Below are positions 54,784 to 64,000 of a DNA stretch of 64,000 nt, one piece after another (within the stretch, counting starts at the first letter, position 1; every line of letters starts with the position of its first letter). The DNA comes from Diploptera punctata. Taxonomy: Eukaryota > Arthropoda > Insecta > Blattodea > Blaberidae. The DNA lies in the NCBI GenBank assembly GCA_030220185.1, contig JASPKZ010003418.1, positions 340,001 to 404,000 of the forward strand, in the 5' to 3' direction. A model generated the notes under the pieces. The model searched no databases. It was not told where the DNA came from and saw nothing but the letters and a program-made list of their open reading frames with translations. Made by a program: the position numbers and the translations under genes.

Positions 54784-55471
54784 AAGCAAAGGTAACTAGA
54801 AATTAGAAAGCGTCGATGACCACGACATCAAACAGCACGTTAGTCAAGTAAAGGTATGCCTTTAGTGGATTAATGCTACGGATGTTTTATGAAGGACACT
54901 TATACATTGTAATATCTTATGTAAAAACGTTTGAGGTTCCGTTTTCTGTCTCCGGCTGTTTTGTTATTTCAGTTTACCCTTCCTTCATATTGGCATAGGA
55001 GAGGAACATGGAATGTTTGGCAGTCGAGCGCTTGGTGGATCCGGCCGACCCCGAGTGCTCAGCTGACCGAAATGGTGGTTCTGCAACTACAGATTCCTAG
55101 AGAGCGGTTGATCGGGATTGCGATCCGGCAATCCATGTTATGGTATCGTCACCCTGTTTTTTCACCTGGAACACCGCGGAGTTCGACTATGGCGGCTGTA
55201 TCATCTGCATGATTTGATTATTTACAGCGCCGGGATGGTCGACGAAGAAGCGAGTGTGGTGATAGTGATTTTGGGGACGATGAAATTGGTGATGAAGTTT
55301 TCCGCTCGGAATCTGGTAGTGTTACCGTGCCCTCCCAACGTGGGATTCGCTATCTAGTATCTTCGTAACATCGTTATAGTGACTTAAGTCTATGACTTCT
55401 TGGACTTTCTTTCTTTGTTTAGAAGTTTATGGACTGTTTTCTTTTTCCCGGAGAGCGCGAGGAGGAGATAT

Positions 55472-56353
55472 TGAACCGAAAGTGCGTTTTTCGGCTCATT
55501 ACTGCAGCGTCGTTATCCTCCCTAGACTGTAAGATTCATGAACTATGCCAATATTCCTTTCTCTATGCATCTACCCCCACTCTCCCTCTTTACCTCTCCT
55601 GGTGCGCTGTTCCTACGGCGCATCTCCCCTCTACCTCGGAACCTTCAAATACGTTATGCACAGCGAGAACGTTATCATTCATTCATCATTCAGTCATCTA
55701 TCCATTCCGAGATGGGATCGGACTTTTAAGTGGACAATGTCGTCTGGAGCCGCGAAGTGGCGGAGTTTATGTTGGTCCTGAAGGCCGGAGAAGAAGCCAC
55801 CCTGGCTTGGACTCTAGCATGAATGTGGTATGTGGTATGATGTGGTTTTTTGTCCTGTAGAAGTATTATCGTTTATTTATTCACTTTATATTTCTTTGAA
55901 TGATCAAATGTTTATCTTGGTTATGTTTTTACTTCAGACTACTTGTTTACATTAAATATCATTTTTATAGTTAATGTTCAAACTGATTTATGTGCACGTA
56001 GCTGTTTGGTATTCCTATTCGGAAACTCACTCAGTTAGGAGATCATTCCAGCTCCCTTTATTTTTCTGTCTAGCTTTCCTGATTGATTAATAATTATAGT
56101 GAAAACACTTATTTTAAGTCACTCTGTTGTTTTGAGAACTATTATGGATTTATGCTAAAACGCCTAGGAAAGAAAGATGAATCAATCCTTGCCTCCTATG
56201 GGCCCGGGGCAAGTAGTTTTGTGATTAATAACCTTGGAGGTAATCAGATCTACGCTAATAGAAGCAACAGAAACAAAAGACGATCCGGCACAAATTACTG
56301 TATAATGACCGCTCGCACAAATGGTCGCAGTCAGCGTGGTTTTAAACCCCACA
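55472..56353 (+). repeat. 3' LTR
   Basis: TGAACCGAAAGTGCG to AAACCCCACA, near-identical to the 5' LTR. Confidence 0.85.
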
Positions 56354-56357
56354 TATT

Positions 56358-57011
56358 TATCACGCCGCTTCATCAGACTATCCGACACACATAATCTTGA
56401 CACTCGATCCCATCAGCACATTGTCCTTTATATCCCCCTCATCACGCAGTATATTATTCATTATCTTTTACGGTCTCGCTTACCAAAACATGGAATTCCC
56501 TTCCGCCCTATGTCAGAGACTGTCAAACTATAACATCCTTCAAAAACAAATTAAAGAATTATTTAATAACAAACTAACTTATACACCTCACTGATAGTAT
56601 TCTTTTAACAATTAATAAGTTTAATTATCTATGAAAGTAATATTAAGATTAACAAATATTTTCTTTTGTTTTGTTTTATGTATTGTACAAACGTATAATT
56701 AGTTTTCTATATCTCATTATTTTTCTTTGTTTTTATATACCTTAGACAGGGACAATTTAATATGTCTTGATTGTATACATTTTATTATTAGTTTTAGTCT
56801 TAATTTTAACTAACATTAACTAGTTGCATTATAGATCATAATATAATAGATATTATCTTTTTGATCAAATTCTTATTTAGTATTTAATATTAGAGTTCAT
56901 TGTGATTGTTATATTCTGATGTAATATATGTTTGCCCTGGTGAGTGGAAGAGAAGGCCACATGGTCTTAACACCAACAGGCTAAATAAATAAATCTAAAT
57001 CTAAATCCAAA
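56358..57011 (+). pseudogene. CR1-like RT C-terminus and 3' UTR
   Basis: It resumes in frame with SRRFIRLSDTHNLDTRS, then LYNILQKQIKELFNNK and a stop near 56594. The order matches the end of the 31.6 kb element ([12 protein letters not shown]). About 400 bp of AT-rich 3' UTR and an AAATCTAAATC tail follow. Confidence 0.8.
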
Positions 57012-57021
57012 AGTATGCTTT

Positions 57022-57524
57022 AAGAGTATTTGAAATCTTCTAAATTGTTGGGGTAGTACCTCAGTCCTTCAGGCAGATTGACAACTTTTAGGCCACCTTT
57101 TATTATTTTCCGCAACTCTTTGTGCCTACGAAAGAGATCTCCGTTATTGATGGAGGGCGGGGATCCTTTCGTGGAACATTAGGTTGCGGATCATATTTAG
57201 TTGTGGTAGGAGTTGGATCGGTAGCTTCCTCCATTTCTTCTGGTTCATCGTTTCTTTCAGTCGCACCTACTTCAGTTTCGCTGTTGCTTTCAGAGTCTGA
57301 CAAGACAGAGAACGTATTAGATATTTCCACAGGTGGAGGTGACGAAGGTTGTTTTTTAATATTTGGTTCTTTGGAACTCTCGTAGGTTTTTCTTTTGTTG
57401 CCTTTTTCTTTTGGGCTTACATTTCGTTGTTTTCTTTGACTTTTCCTTTTCTTTCTGGTTGATTTTGAGTCAGAGTTGGATAGTGATCTTTGCCTGTGAT
57501 GAAGCAGGCTGTTTGGACCTCCAT
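57022..57524 (-). pseudogene. Jockey-like ORF1, N-terminal part
   Basis: From ATG at 57524: MEVQTACFITG, then a frame change near 57430, then SPKEKGNKRKTYESSKEPN. Next is an acidic stretch VEISNTFSVLSDSESNSETE, PRPPSITEI, and finally LRKIIKGGLKVVNLPEGLRY and NLEDFKY up to the CR1 insertion. The order (basic/acidic N-terminus, then the region before zinc knuckles) fits jockey ORF1; it continues at 50763. Confidence 0.7.
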
Positions 57525-57540
57525 TGCTGTGTTCTTCCTA

Positions 57541-57830
57541 AGAACATTATTCTCAAAAACTCGTAATCTTATTTCCTCTCTTAAAGTAAGAGTCGATGTT
57601 TCGCACCCATATAATATAACTGGTAGAATAATAGTTTTATATATTTTAAGTTTAACGTTTTTTGAAAGGAGTCGGGACGTCAAAAGTATCTGTAATGCAT
57701 AATAACACGCATTTCCAGAATTGAGCCTATGTTTAATTTCTTTGTGCATCTCATTCCTATTTGTGATTATTATTCCTAGGTATTTGAATTCAGCCACTAA
57801 TAAAAACTTCCCTCATTTGTCATTAGCTAA
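57541..57830 (-). pseudogene. Family-1 RTE fragment
   Basis: AEFKYLGIIITNRNEMHKEI to LRVFENNVLRK. It does not carry the private deletion of the 44.2/50.1 kb copies and overlaps them in coverage, so it is an independent copy. Confidence 0.8.
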
Positions 57831-57837
57831 CCATTTG

Positions 57838-58690
57838 TGCTACTTACTAAATTTAGGAGCAGACTCAGATCTGGAGATCAGAGGTTAGAATCCGGTTTGG
57901 GCAGGTTTTTTTCAGTTGTATCAACTATAACATTATATGCGAACAGCAAGCCTGAATACATAGTTTAAGTCATACATTTATAATTATCTGCCATGGCACG
58001 GATTAAATCTGATCACAATATCATCTCGATAGGAACGATCCCGTTGAATTTGCGAATAGAATTTCACGGGGATATCGAATAGAGAATGCTTTGAGTCTAT
58101 TCCTGGATTGCCTAGGTAGCACAATTGGTTAGTGCGTCAGCGCATAAAGCTGCAAATATTGGGTTTAAATCTAGTTTTAGGCAGAGCAAAATTTCTTTAT
58201 TTGTATATCAATTCATTGAGAAGAGCAAGCCTGAATATATCAATTTCAATATCCATCCATATTAATTCTGTAAGAGGGCAGGTGTTTCACTGCAATCATA
58301 GCATTTTCATGCTATGCTTTGCAGCTTTACTAGGGAATTGTAGGTGTGGTAGCTTCCCGTTGCTTTCCACACCGGCGAAGGATGATGATGATGATGAGAT
58401 GATAATGTGTATACATGGCACGAAATAAATTCCATTATAACGTCTTCTTAACAGAAGCACCTTGTCCTAATGTGTACTATAGAAATTGACTAGTCGAGTT
58501 ACACAGGGATTACAAATGGAGAGTATGTTATGTCTTCTTCTGGATTACTTAAGTAGTGCGTCAACGCATAAAGCTGGAGATATTGGTCTCAAATCCCGGT
58601 TTAGACAGAGTTTTTATCTCTATTTGAATTAACTATCGCGTGCGAACAAGAATGAATACAGTAATTTCAATATTAAGTTTGTAATTACAG
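57838..58690 (+). repeat. Three tandem units, each with a tRNA-like module
   Basis: tRNA-like modules occur near 57845 (B-box-like GAGGTTAGAATCCGG), 58113 (TGCCTAGGTAGCACAATTGG ... GGGTTTAAATC) and 58545 (ACTTAAGTAGTGCGTCAACG ... GGTCTCAAATCCCGG). Between them are shared spacers: GCGAACA..CAAGCCTGAATA, TGCCATGGCACGGATTAAAT and TTCCTGGATTGCC. Unit length is about 270-280 bp after removing a SINE tail inserted at about 58265-58400. A spacer-like fragment without the tRNA module is at 46.39-46.60 kb. Confidence 0.6.
58265..58400 (-). mobile_element. SINE-A related tail fragment
   Basis: Inverse of 37930-38025 (GCATTTTCATGCTATG, GGTGTGGTAGCTTCCCGTTG), ending in GATGATGATGATGATGAG. It interrupts the tandem array. 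Confidence 0.7.
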
Positions 58691-59196
58691 CAACAAAATG
58701 TGATCTAAAATAATATAAAACATAAAATGTGTAATTTTAGATTTAAATTTGATATAATATTCGATCAGTTCTAAAATATATACAGTATATCGCATGACAT
58801 ATTTAAAAGAATTTACACAATGTTAAAATATGGTATTTATTAATGTATTTACTGTTTACCTGACAGAGGAAGCGTTGTTTATTGTTCATTTCTCAAACCC
58901 CAGCATCATAAATTGATAGATCAAGCAAGTCTTAATTTAATCTGTAAAATATTAATATTTTATTAATTTCATTTAACGTAAGTTCAGTGACGTTGCTCCG
59001 TAACGTTACAATAGTTGATTCATGTATTTTATGTCTTTTGGGCTAAATGGCCGTGGTCTGGTTACAATAGGTATTACGTCATGATTCTTGTTTTCGCTAT
59101 GCAACCAGGACATAAGTTGTATGAAAAATATGTTTCTTTAATAAACACATTAGAACTAATTTAATGTAGGAAAAAAGCTTTATATTGATTTAAATG
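58691..59196. other. No recognised features
   Basis: AT-rich; 58925-59050 is loosely similar to 29570-29640 (GTTGCTCCGTAACGTTACAAT type), an unclassified repeat. Confidence 0.35.
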
Positions 59197-59214
59197 TCAT
59201 CATCAACATCATCA

Positions 59215-61231
59215 TCATAGTACATTCAGGAATTTAGGCCATTTGTTGACCTGTTTGGGCCTCAAGAGAAACACCATCCTGAAGTATTTTGTGTGGCGTG
59301 CTGGTCTTCTTCCTCCTGCAGGTTGATATCTTAACATTTGTTTGGGTATCCTGTGATCTTCCATTCGATGAACATGTTGCATCGATTTTGACTTATAATC
59401 AGATTTTTTGTTTTCTAAAGGTTCCATGTGTAATTCTTCTAAGATGTCTTCATTTCTTTGTGATGTAGTAGTATGTATCCTGCAGTCCTCCGAAAGTATC
59501 TAATTTCAACAGATCTAAGTCTCTGTATATCCGTCTGTTTCAACGTCCATACAAAAGAGTTGGAAGAACCAGTGTTTTATACACTTTTAGTCTTGAATGT
59601 TTTTGGCCTAATTGTGGCTTGTTGATAGAATTTATTAACCCTAAAATTCTTAAAAATTTAGATATTTTTGCATTTACATCCTTTTCTTCTTCATATGAGA
59701 TATTGCATCCTATATATGTAAAATTATTCACCTGCTCCAAAATTTTACTGTCAAGTACAATTTTACTTCTGACAGGATCTACACCTTGAAATGCTATAAT
59801 TTTCGGTTTCTCTGTAGATATCCTCAATCCATATTATTCTGTAATTTTGTTAAGCTCATACAGACCTTTCTGCAGATTATCTTCTGAATTTGCTATTGTT
59901 ATTTGGTATTCTGCAATTTTGTATTACCTGATATTCTTATTCCAAATTTATATTTATTGTTCCAGCAACATATTAATTCTTCTTCTTCTTCTTAAACTTA
60001 ATTTGTAGGATTTTCATCCTGTTTATTTCATCCTGTTTTTGGAAACAAATTAATTCGTTGATATAAATCGCAAAGGGTGTTGGAGATAGGGGGTAGCCTT
60101 GTCTTTACACCACGATTTATAATTCCTTCTTCAGAAAATCTGTTATTTAATTTGATATGGGGGCACGCCGTAGCGTAGTGGTTAAGGCACTGAGCTACAA
60201 GCCGGAGGGTCGAGGGTTCAAGTCCTGTTGGGGTCAGGATTTTTAAACTGACCCAATACCTCTGACGGCACTATGGCCCTGGTGTCGACTCAGCCTCTAA
60301 CTGAAATGAGTACCAGACGCTTGTTCTGGGGTAAAGGCGGCCGTCACGCAGGGCTGACAACCCGGCTGACATAAAGTGCCGATTGCCTAGAAAAAGTGGG
60401 AGCCTTAACCTCCTACTACCCCAAGAGCCTCCTGAGGCCTGTAGTAGGATCACTTTTACTTTAATTTGATATTTATGGTGTTGTCTTTATAAATATTTGT
60501 ATGTTCTGCAGAAGTAAATTTGGTATGTTTCTGTCTTCCAATATATTGAAGAGTTTTGACTCTTCACTGTATCGTATGCTTTTTCAAAATCTGTGAAAGC
60601 AAAATGTGAATTCTCTCCTTTTTTTCAAGCAATAGTTTAACAGAAAATGCTGAATCAATACAAGATCGTCCTTTCCTAAATTCATTTAGACATTCCAAAA
60701 CATATTTTTCGCTGAAACGTTTCAATTTTCCATTTAAAATGTCTGCATAAATTTTGTAGCATGTGTTTAACAAAGTGATTCCCCTATAGTTGTCCATTTT
60801 TCTCTTGTATCCTTCCTTGAACAGGGGTATAACAATGCTTGTCTTCCATTCTTGTGGTATATCTGCATTTTTAATACATTATTAAAGAAGGACTACAGTC
60901 GTTCATGGAACTGTTTGCCTGCATATTTGTACAATTCAGAATTCAGGCAATCTGTGCAAGTTGCCTTCCCATTTATCAATTTCTTTAAACTATTGTTTAA
61001 TTCTTCCAATGTTATTATGGAATCATTCTCATTATTATTTCGGAAAATTGTATCTTCATAACTATTGTTAGTCGAAAGACTTTTATAATAATTGAAAAAT
61101 TCTTCTTTTGTTACTCCATAATTAATTTTGGTAGATTCTTTAATATCTTTATTCAAATGTTTCAATATTTTGAAGGTATTAGGTTGGAGCTTATGCAAGT
61201 CTGATTCTAAATGTGTAACAAAATTTAACAA
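59215..61231 (-). pseudogene. Family-2 reverse transcriptase, decayed
   Basis: Blocks in order: TLEELNNSLKKLINGKATCT (61231-60893), DNYRGITLLNTCYKIYADIL and LNEFRKGRSCIDSAFSVKLL (60797-60564). After the SINE come a degraded palm, then KPKIIAFQGVDPVRSKI, NNFTYIGCNISYE and KVYKTLVLPTLLYG (59827-59540), and the C-terminus at 59427-59215 with HVHRMEDHRIPKQML. Multiple stops are present. Confidence 0.8.
60159..60459 (+). mobile_element. SINE-B copy 2 with 13-bp TSD
   Basis: Full match to 39069-39381. TTTAATTTGATAT flanks it at 60146-60158 and 60460-60472. Confidence 0.9.
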
Positions 61232-61317
61232 TGTTTTCCTACGTCTCTTTCTTATTTCCCTCTTTACAGTAGCTCTACAGCATTTGGATTCTATTTAATT
61301 TTCTACTGTCTTTGTGT

Positions 61318-62351
61318 TCAAATATTATTTATAAGCTGCATTTTTTCAATCAATTGTTTTATTTGATCATCCCAGATTTTTAAAGTTACATTTCTTCTTT
61401 GTTGTATATTTACTTTTCCTAAAGTTTCATTAGCTGCATTTTGAATTATCATTTTGATGTTTTTCCATTCTTCTTTGACATCATCACTTTCTGGAGTTGT
61501 GGCCATATATTGCTGAATTCTTCTCGAATATAACAATTTAATGCTGTCATCATAAAATAATTTTTCCTTGTACTTTTGTTCTATGCTCTGTTGTTGTTTC
61601 TTCTTTTTTAACCATCTTGGTGGAAATCTTATTTTTGCTTCTACTAGGTAGTGATCTGAACCAATATCATATCCTCTGTAGGCTCTGACATCGAGAAACA
61701 ATTTAAAAATCTTATTATTTGCAATGAAATAATCAATGATTGATTTTGAGTCCTGACGATACCATGTATACTTATGTATGTTTCTATGATTGTAAAAGGT
61801 ATTCGTTATTCTCAGTTCATTGTATATAGGAAAATCTGTTAATCTTGTCCCGTTCCTTTTGCTAGTAAGTTCGCCAAATATTCCAATATTATTGTTGACT
61901 TGAGCGTTGCCCACTCTGGAATTTAAATCTCCTATTATGAGAATGTAATCATTTCTATTTATTTTGCTACAAATTTCTTGTAATATTTTATAGAATTCTT
62001 CATTATCTTCTTCGCGGCCTTCCTCTGTCCGTATACACCAAGAACTGTCAAATTACCTCTATTTATTTTCAGTCGAAGCTCTAATATTCTTTCATTCCAA
62101 TAAATGTTGTGTTGATTTTTATTTCTTATGGTTTTATTAATCCAAATCATTACTCCAGCTTCTCCAAGGGTTTTCCTGTCGACACCGCTATATATTTGTA
62201 CATAATTTTGTGTTGTTGTTTTCGTTCCTTTAAGTTTCTTCTTAGTTTCTGTAGTTACTGCAATATCAGTGTTTCTACTCTTAAATATGCCGTCTAGTTC
62301 GTCTTCTTTTTCATGGATGCTTCGGCCATTGTGCCGTTTTCTTTTAATCAT
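61318..62351 (-). pseudogene. Family-2 endonuclease
   Basis: The first frame (62351-61959) contains DELDGIFKSRNTDIAVTTET (catalytic Glu region), YSGVDRKTLGEAGVMIWI and LTVLGVYG. The second frame (61914-61318) contains NNIGIFGELTSKRNGTRL, THxYTW-type NIHKYTWYRQDSKSIIDYFI and GSDHYLVEAKIRFPPRW, here with an intact SDH. The two frames are separated by stops around the GDLN motif. Confidence 0.8.
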
Positions 62352-62699
62352 ATTTCTTTGCTGTGGGTCGTCATATTTCTATTCCTTCTGGACGTTTTCA
62401 TGTCGAGACCTGAAAGTAGTGTTGAAGTTCCTTAGGACGGGTTACTGGCCCGATGCTAAGTAGTCCAGTGGTAGGGCTGCTACCTTTTAGTCTCTGGACA
62501 GACATTAGGATTCCGCATTTACTCAGTACCCGATGGAACGGTTATACCGCAGTGACTCGGTCCTCAGAGCCTCGTTTGTGAAAACGGGTTGTACCACGAG
62601 AAGGTGAGGATGAGAATTGGGTAGGAGAGGTTATATACACGTCACTACCCCTTACAACCCATTTAAATATCAAATTATATTAAATTTTCTCATGGAATT

Positions 62700-63345
62700 T
62701 CCTGTTTAAATATTCTCTAACAGGATCGAACATTACATTTATAGCCGCGGGGACATAAGATCTGTATCCTGAACTATTATTTTGCAATCGTTCCATATAT
62801 AATCTACTTTACTCAAATCATGGTTAATATTTTTCTCCCACCTCATTCTTCGCCTGCTTACTGAGCGCTTTCCCTCTTTCCTACATGCCCCTCTTCCATC
62901 CCCGATTGTTACTACATGTTCTACAAGATTTAACTCTTCTTAGTATATCTGGTTTTCTGACCATGTAGCTCACTGTTAAATAGTATTCTCCATTCACCTC
63001 TCTGTTCATCTCTATTTCATACAAATAATTTTCAAAGAATTTTATTCTCAAATGCTCATAAGTCTTAATATTTTCTCCTCGCTTAGAGTAAGAGTCCATG
63101 TTTTGCATCCATATAATATAACTGGCAGAGTAACGATTTCATGTATTTTCTGTTTAATGATTTTCGAGAGAACTTGGGATGACAATTGTCCATGTAATGC
63201 ATAATGGCATGCATTTCCAGAATTGAGCCTATGTTTTAACTTCTTTTTGCACCTCATTCATGCTTGTAATTTTTGTTCCTATGTATTTCAATTCAGCCTC
63301 TTCTTCAAAATTTACCTCATTTGTCATTAACTGTCCCTTGTTATC
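62700..63345 (-). pseudogene. Family-1 RTE 3' fragment, highly diverged
   Basis: KHRLNSGNACHYALHGQLSS, VTLPVILYGCKTWTLTLSE, YMVRKPDILRRVKS. The oldest-looking family-1 copy, with many frame breaks. Confidence 0.75.
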
Positions 63346-63810
63346 TGTCATTTAAACTTAATCGCAATAACAATTGTTTCATATTAACGTATGTTTCTTT
63401 CATGAGACGTGCATACCCAATCTGATTCGATGGTAACACGTTGCCATTATGCAGTAGGACACACTTGAGAGTTATTTTGGACGAGTCAATGAACAACCTC
63501 CACTCAACACTTTTATGGTTAATTCCCATAGCTGCCAATAGTCCCAAAAGAGACTAATGTAAGTATTGGATTTAAAATTTTCTATTAATGCTTTCCAGTT
63601 AATTTTTTTCAAGCTTGGATGCATTGTAAAACACGTTACGTATAATAATACGCTCTTCTGCATCGAGACATAGGGGTAATGACTTTTGCACATTGAAGAT
63701 TGAAATTTTGCACATACATTTCTTGCACCTCTTAGTATATTTCAATTGATTTCGAGATCTGTGCGTTAACACAGGAAGGTGCACGGGGCCCGAACTTAGA
63801 AACAAGGGAT
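63346..63810 (-). pseudogene. Uncharacterised repetitive protein (FIDSSK type), N-terminal region
   Basis: HLPVLTHRSRNQLKYTKRC (63805-63700), KKINWKALIENFKSN and, in 63547-63341, GLLAAMGINHKSVEWRLFID, SSKITLKCVLLHNGN. It is the same family as the 46.8-49.1 kb pseudogene and supplies sequence N-terminal to it. Frame breaks separate the three parts. The last 190 bp of the window hold nothing recognised. Confidence 0.55.
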
Positions 63811-64000
63811 TTTTTCAGAAAAAAATCCCAGTTTCCATAATTCTTTTCCTCCTCGGGTACATGATAGGGACATTTGATTGGTACCGCTTAAAGACTGTTC
63901 TTTCCTGAAAAGAATGAGGTTCGAAGCATGATCCTAGGATAAATAGTGATGTTGCTGTAGGTGCTTGCCTGAAATTAACCTAAACAAAATAATAATTTAA

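Larger units (their letters stand above)
53215..56353 (+). mobile_element. LTR retrotransposon with gag but no pol
   Basis: Two near-identical LTRs (53215-54092, 878 bp; 55472-56353, 882 bp) surround 1.38 kb. The 3' LTR begins TGAACCG and both end CACA. A tRNA-like primer-binding site follows the 5' LTR and a purine-rich GAGGAGGAGATA precedes the 3' LTR. TATT flanks the element (53211-53214, 56354-56357), and removing the element rejoins the CR1 frame at SPNY. LTR identity is high by eye, indicating a recent insertion. The pol gene is entirely absent, so it would depend on another element. Confidence 0.85.
50764..57011 (+). mobile_element. CR1/L2-like non-LTR retrotransposon, split by an LTR element
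   Basis: The outer parts are 50764-53214 and 56358-57011. It starts inside the endonuclease (ESETWLNPNITSSLID) and ends with a 3' UTR similar to the 31.6 kb element (GTGAGTGGAAGAGAAGGCC) plus an AAATCTAAATC tail. It sits in the jockey-like ORF1. AGTATTCTTT (50754-50763) and AGTATGCTTT (57012-57021) are a 10-bp duplication with one difference. Confidence 0.8.
59197..62360 (-). mobile_element. Family-2 non-LTR retrotransposon, reverse strand, with SINE insertion
   Basis: The 5' end is near 62360 and the 3' end at 59197, with a GAT-rich tail. It carries a longer endonuclease region than the 12.2 kb copy. A SINE-B (60159-60459) splits the RT. The catalytic RT box region (about 59950-60050) is eroded. 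Confidence 0.85.

Noticed and set aside
57541..57830. The RTE fragment as the missing upstream half of the 49.6-50.1 kb fragment, split by jockey
   Set aside because: The two fragments overlap in coverage by roughly 170 bp and differ in the private deletion, so they are separate copies.
62468..62510. 5' UTR shared by the two family-2 copies (11862 and 62470)
   Set aside because: The similar sequence has the same orientation at both places while the elements are in opposite orientation; it is more likely a separate tRNA-like repeat.

Overview
This is eukaryotic, AT-rich, repeat-saturated DNA, almost certainly from an insect. The dominant retrotransposon family ends in a C-terminus like AYVRAAMNLRVR followed by GTGCCAGTGAGTAAGTAAGTA. 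From memory that signature is common in cockroach and termite (Blattodea) genomes; this is an inference, not a database result. I see no complete host protein gene. The best host candidate is one possible signal-peptide exon on the minus strand near 21.4 kb. Nearly every recognisable coding stretch belongs to a mobile element, and most are broken.

Layout. 0-3.6 kb: a tRNA-Tyr-like sequence and a Penelope-like element (PLE) with an inverted copy of its own 3' end at the 5' side. 3.6-9.9 kb: non-coding DNA with long AAT and AC microsatellites and a GC-richer duplicated block. 9.9-11.5 kb: a 1.57 kb palindrome of two PLE tails, flanked by a 13-bp target-site duplication (TSD). 12.2-14.6 kb: an endonuclease/RT retrotransposon ('family 2'). 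14.9-25.8 kb: a near-perfect hairpin, tRNA-like and SINE units, Tigger-like and other transposase debris, a Helitron-like repeat, and an internally deleted Ty3-type LTR element whose 3' LTR carries a MITE. 26-31 kb: repeat Rep-A and two old copies of an RTE-like family ('family 1').

31.08-43.66 kb is the centrepiece. A 12.58 kb PIF/Harbinger DNA transposon has 31-bp terminal inverted repeats (TIRs) and a TAA duplication, and it splits one family-1 copy into 29.93-31.07 and 43.66-44.67 kb. Inside it lie its own multi-exon transposase pseudogene, a CR1-like retrotransposon, a nearly intact family-1 element (33.53-36.50 kb) with a paralogous empty site, three SINE-type units and three hairpins. 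Two of those hairpins carry plausible hammerhead-like cores.

44.1-50.1 kb: two inverted arms of one duplicated segment around a spacer holding a nearly intact DD41D mariner. 50.1-57.5 kb: a three-level nest, with a gag-bearing LTR retrotransposon inside a CR1-like element inside a jockey-like ORF1. 57.8-64 kb: tandem tRNA-like repeat units, a reverse-strand family-2 element interrupted by a SINE, another family-1 fragment and a fragment of an uncharacterised repetitive protein.

The window's main value is its insertion order, which can be read from TSDs, TIRs, split reading frames and empty sites. The second theme is recurrent inverted PLE-type tails with hammerhead-ribozyme-like cores. All comparisons were made by eye; identities are approximate and no database was consulted.
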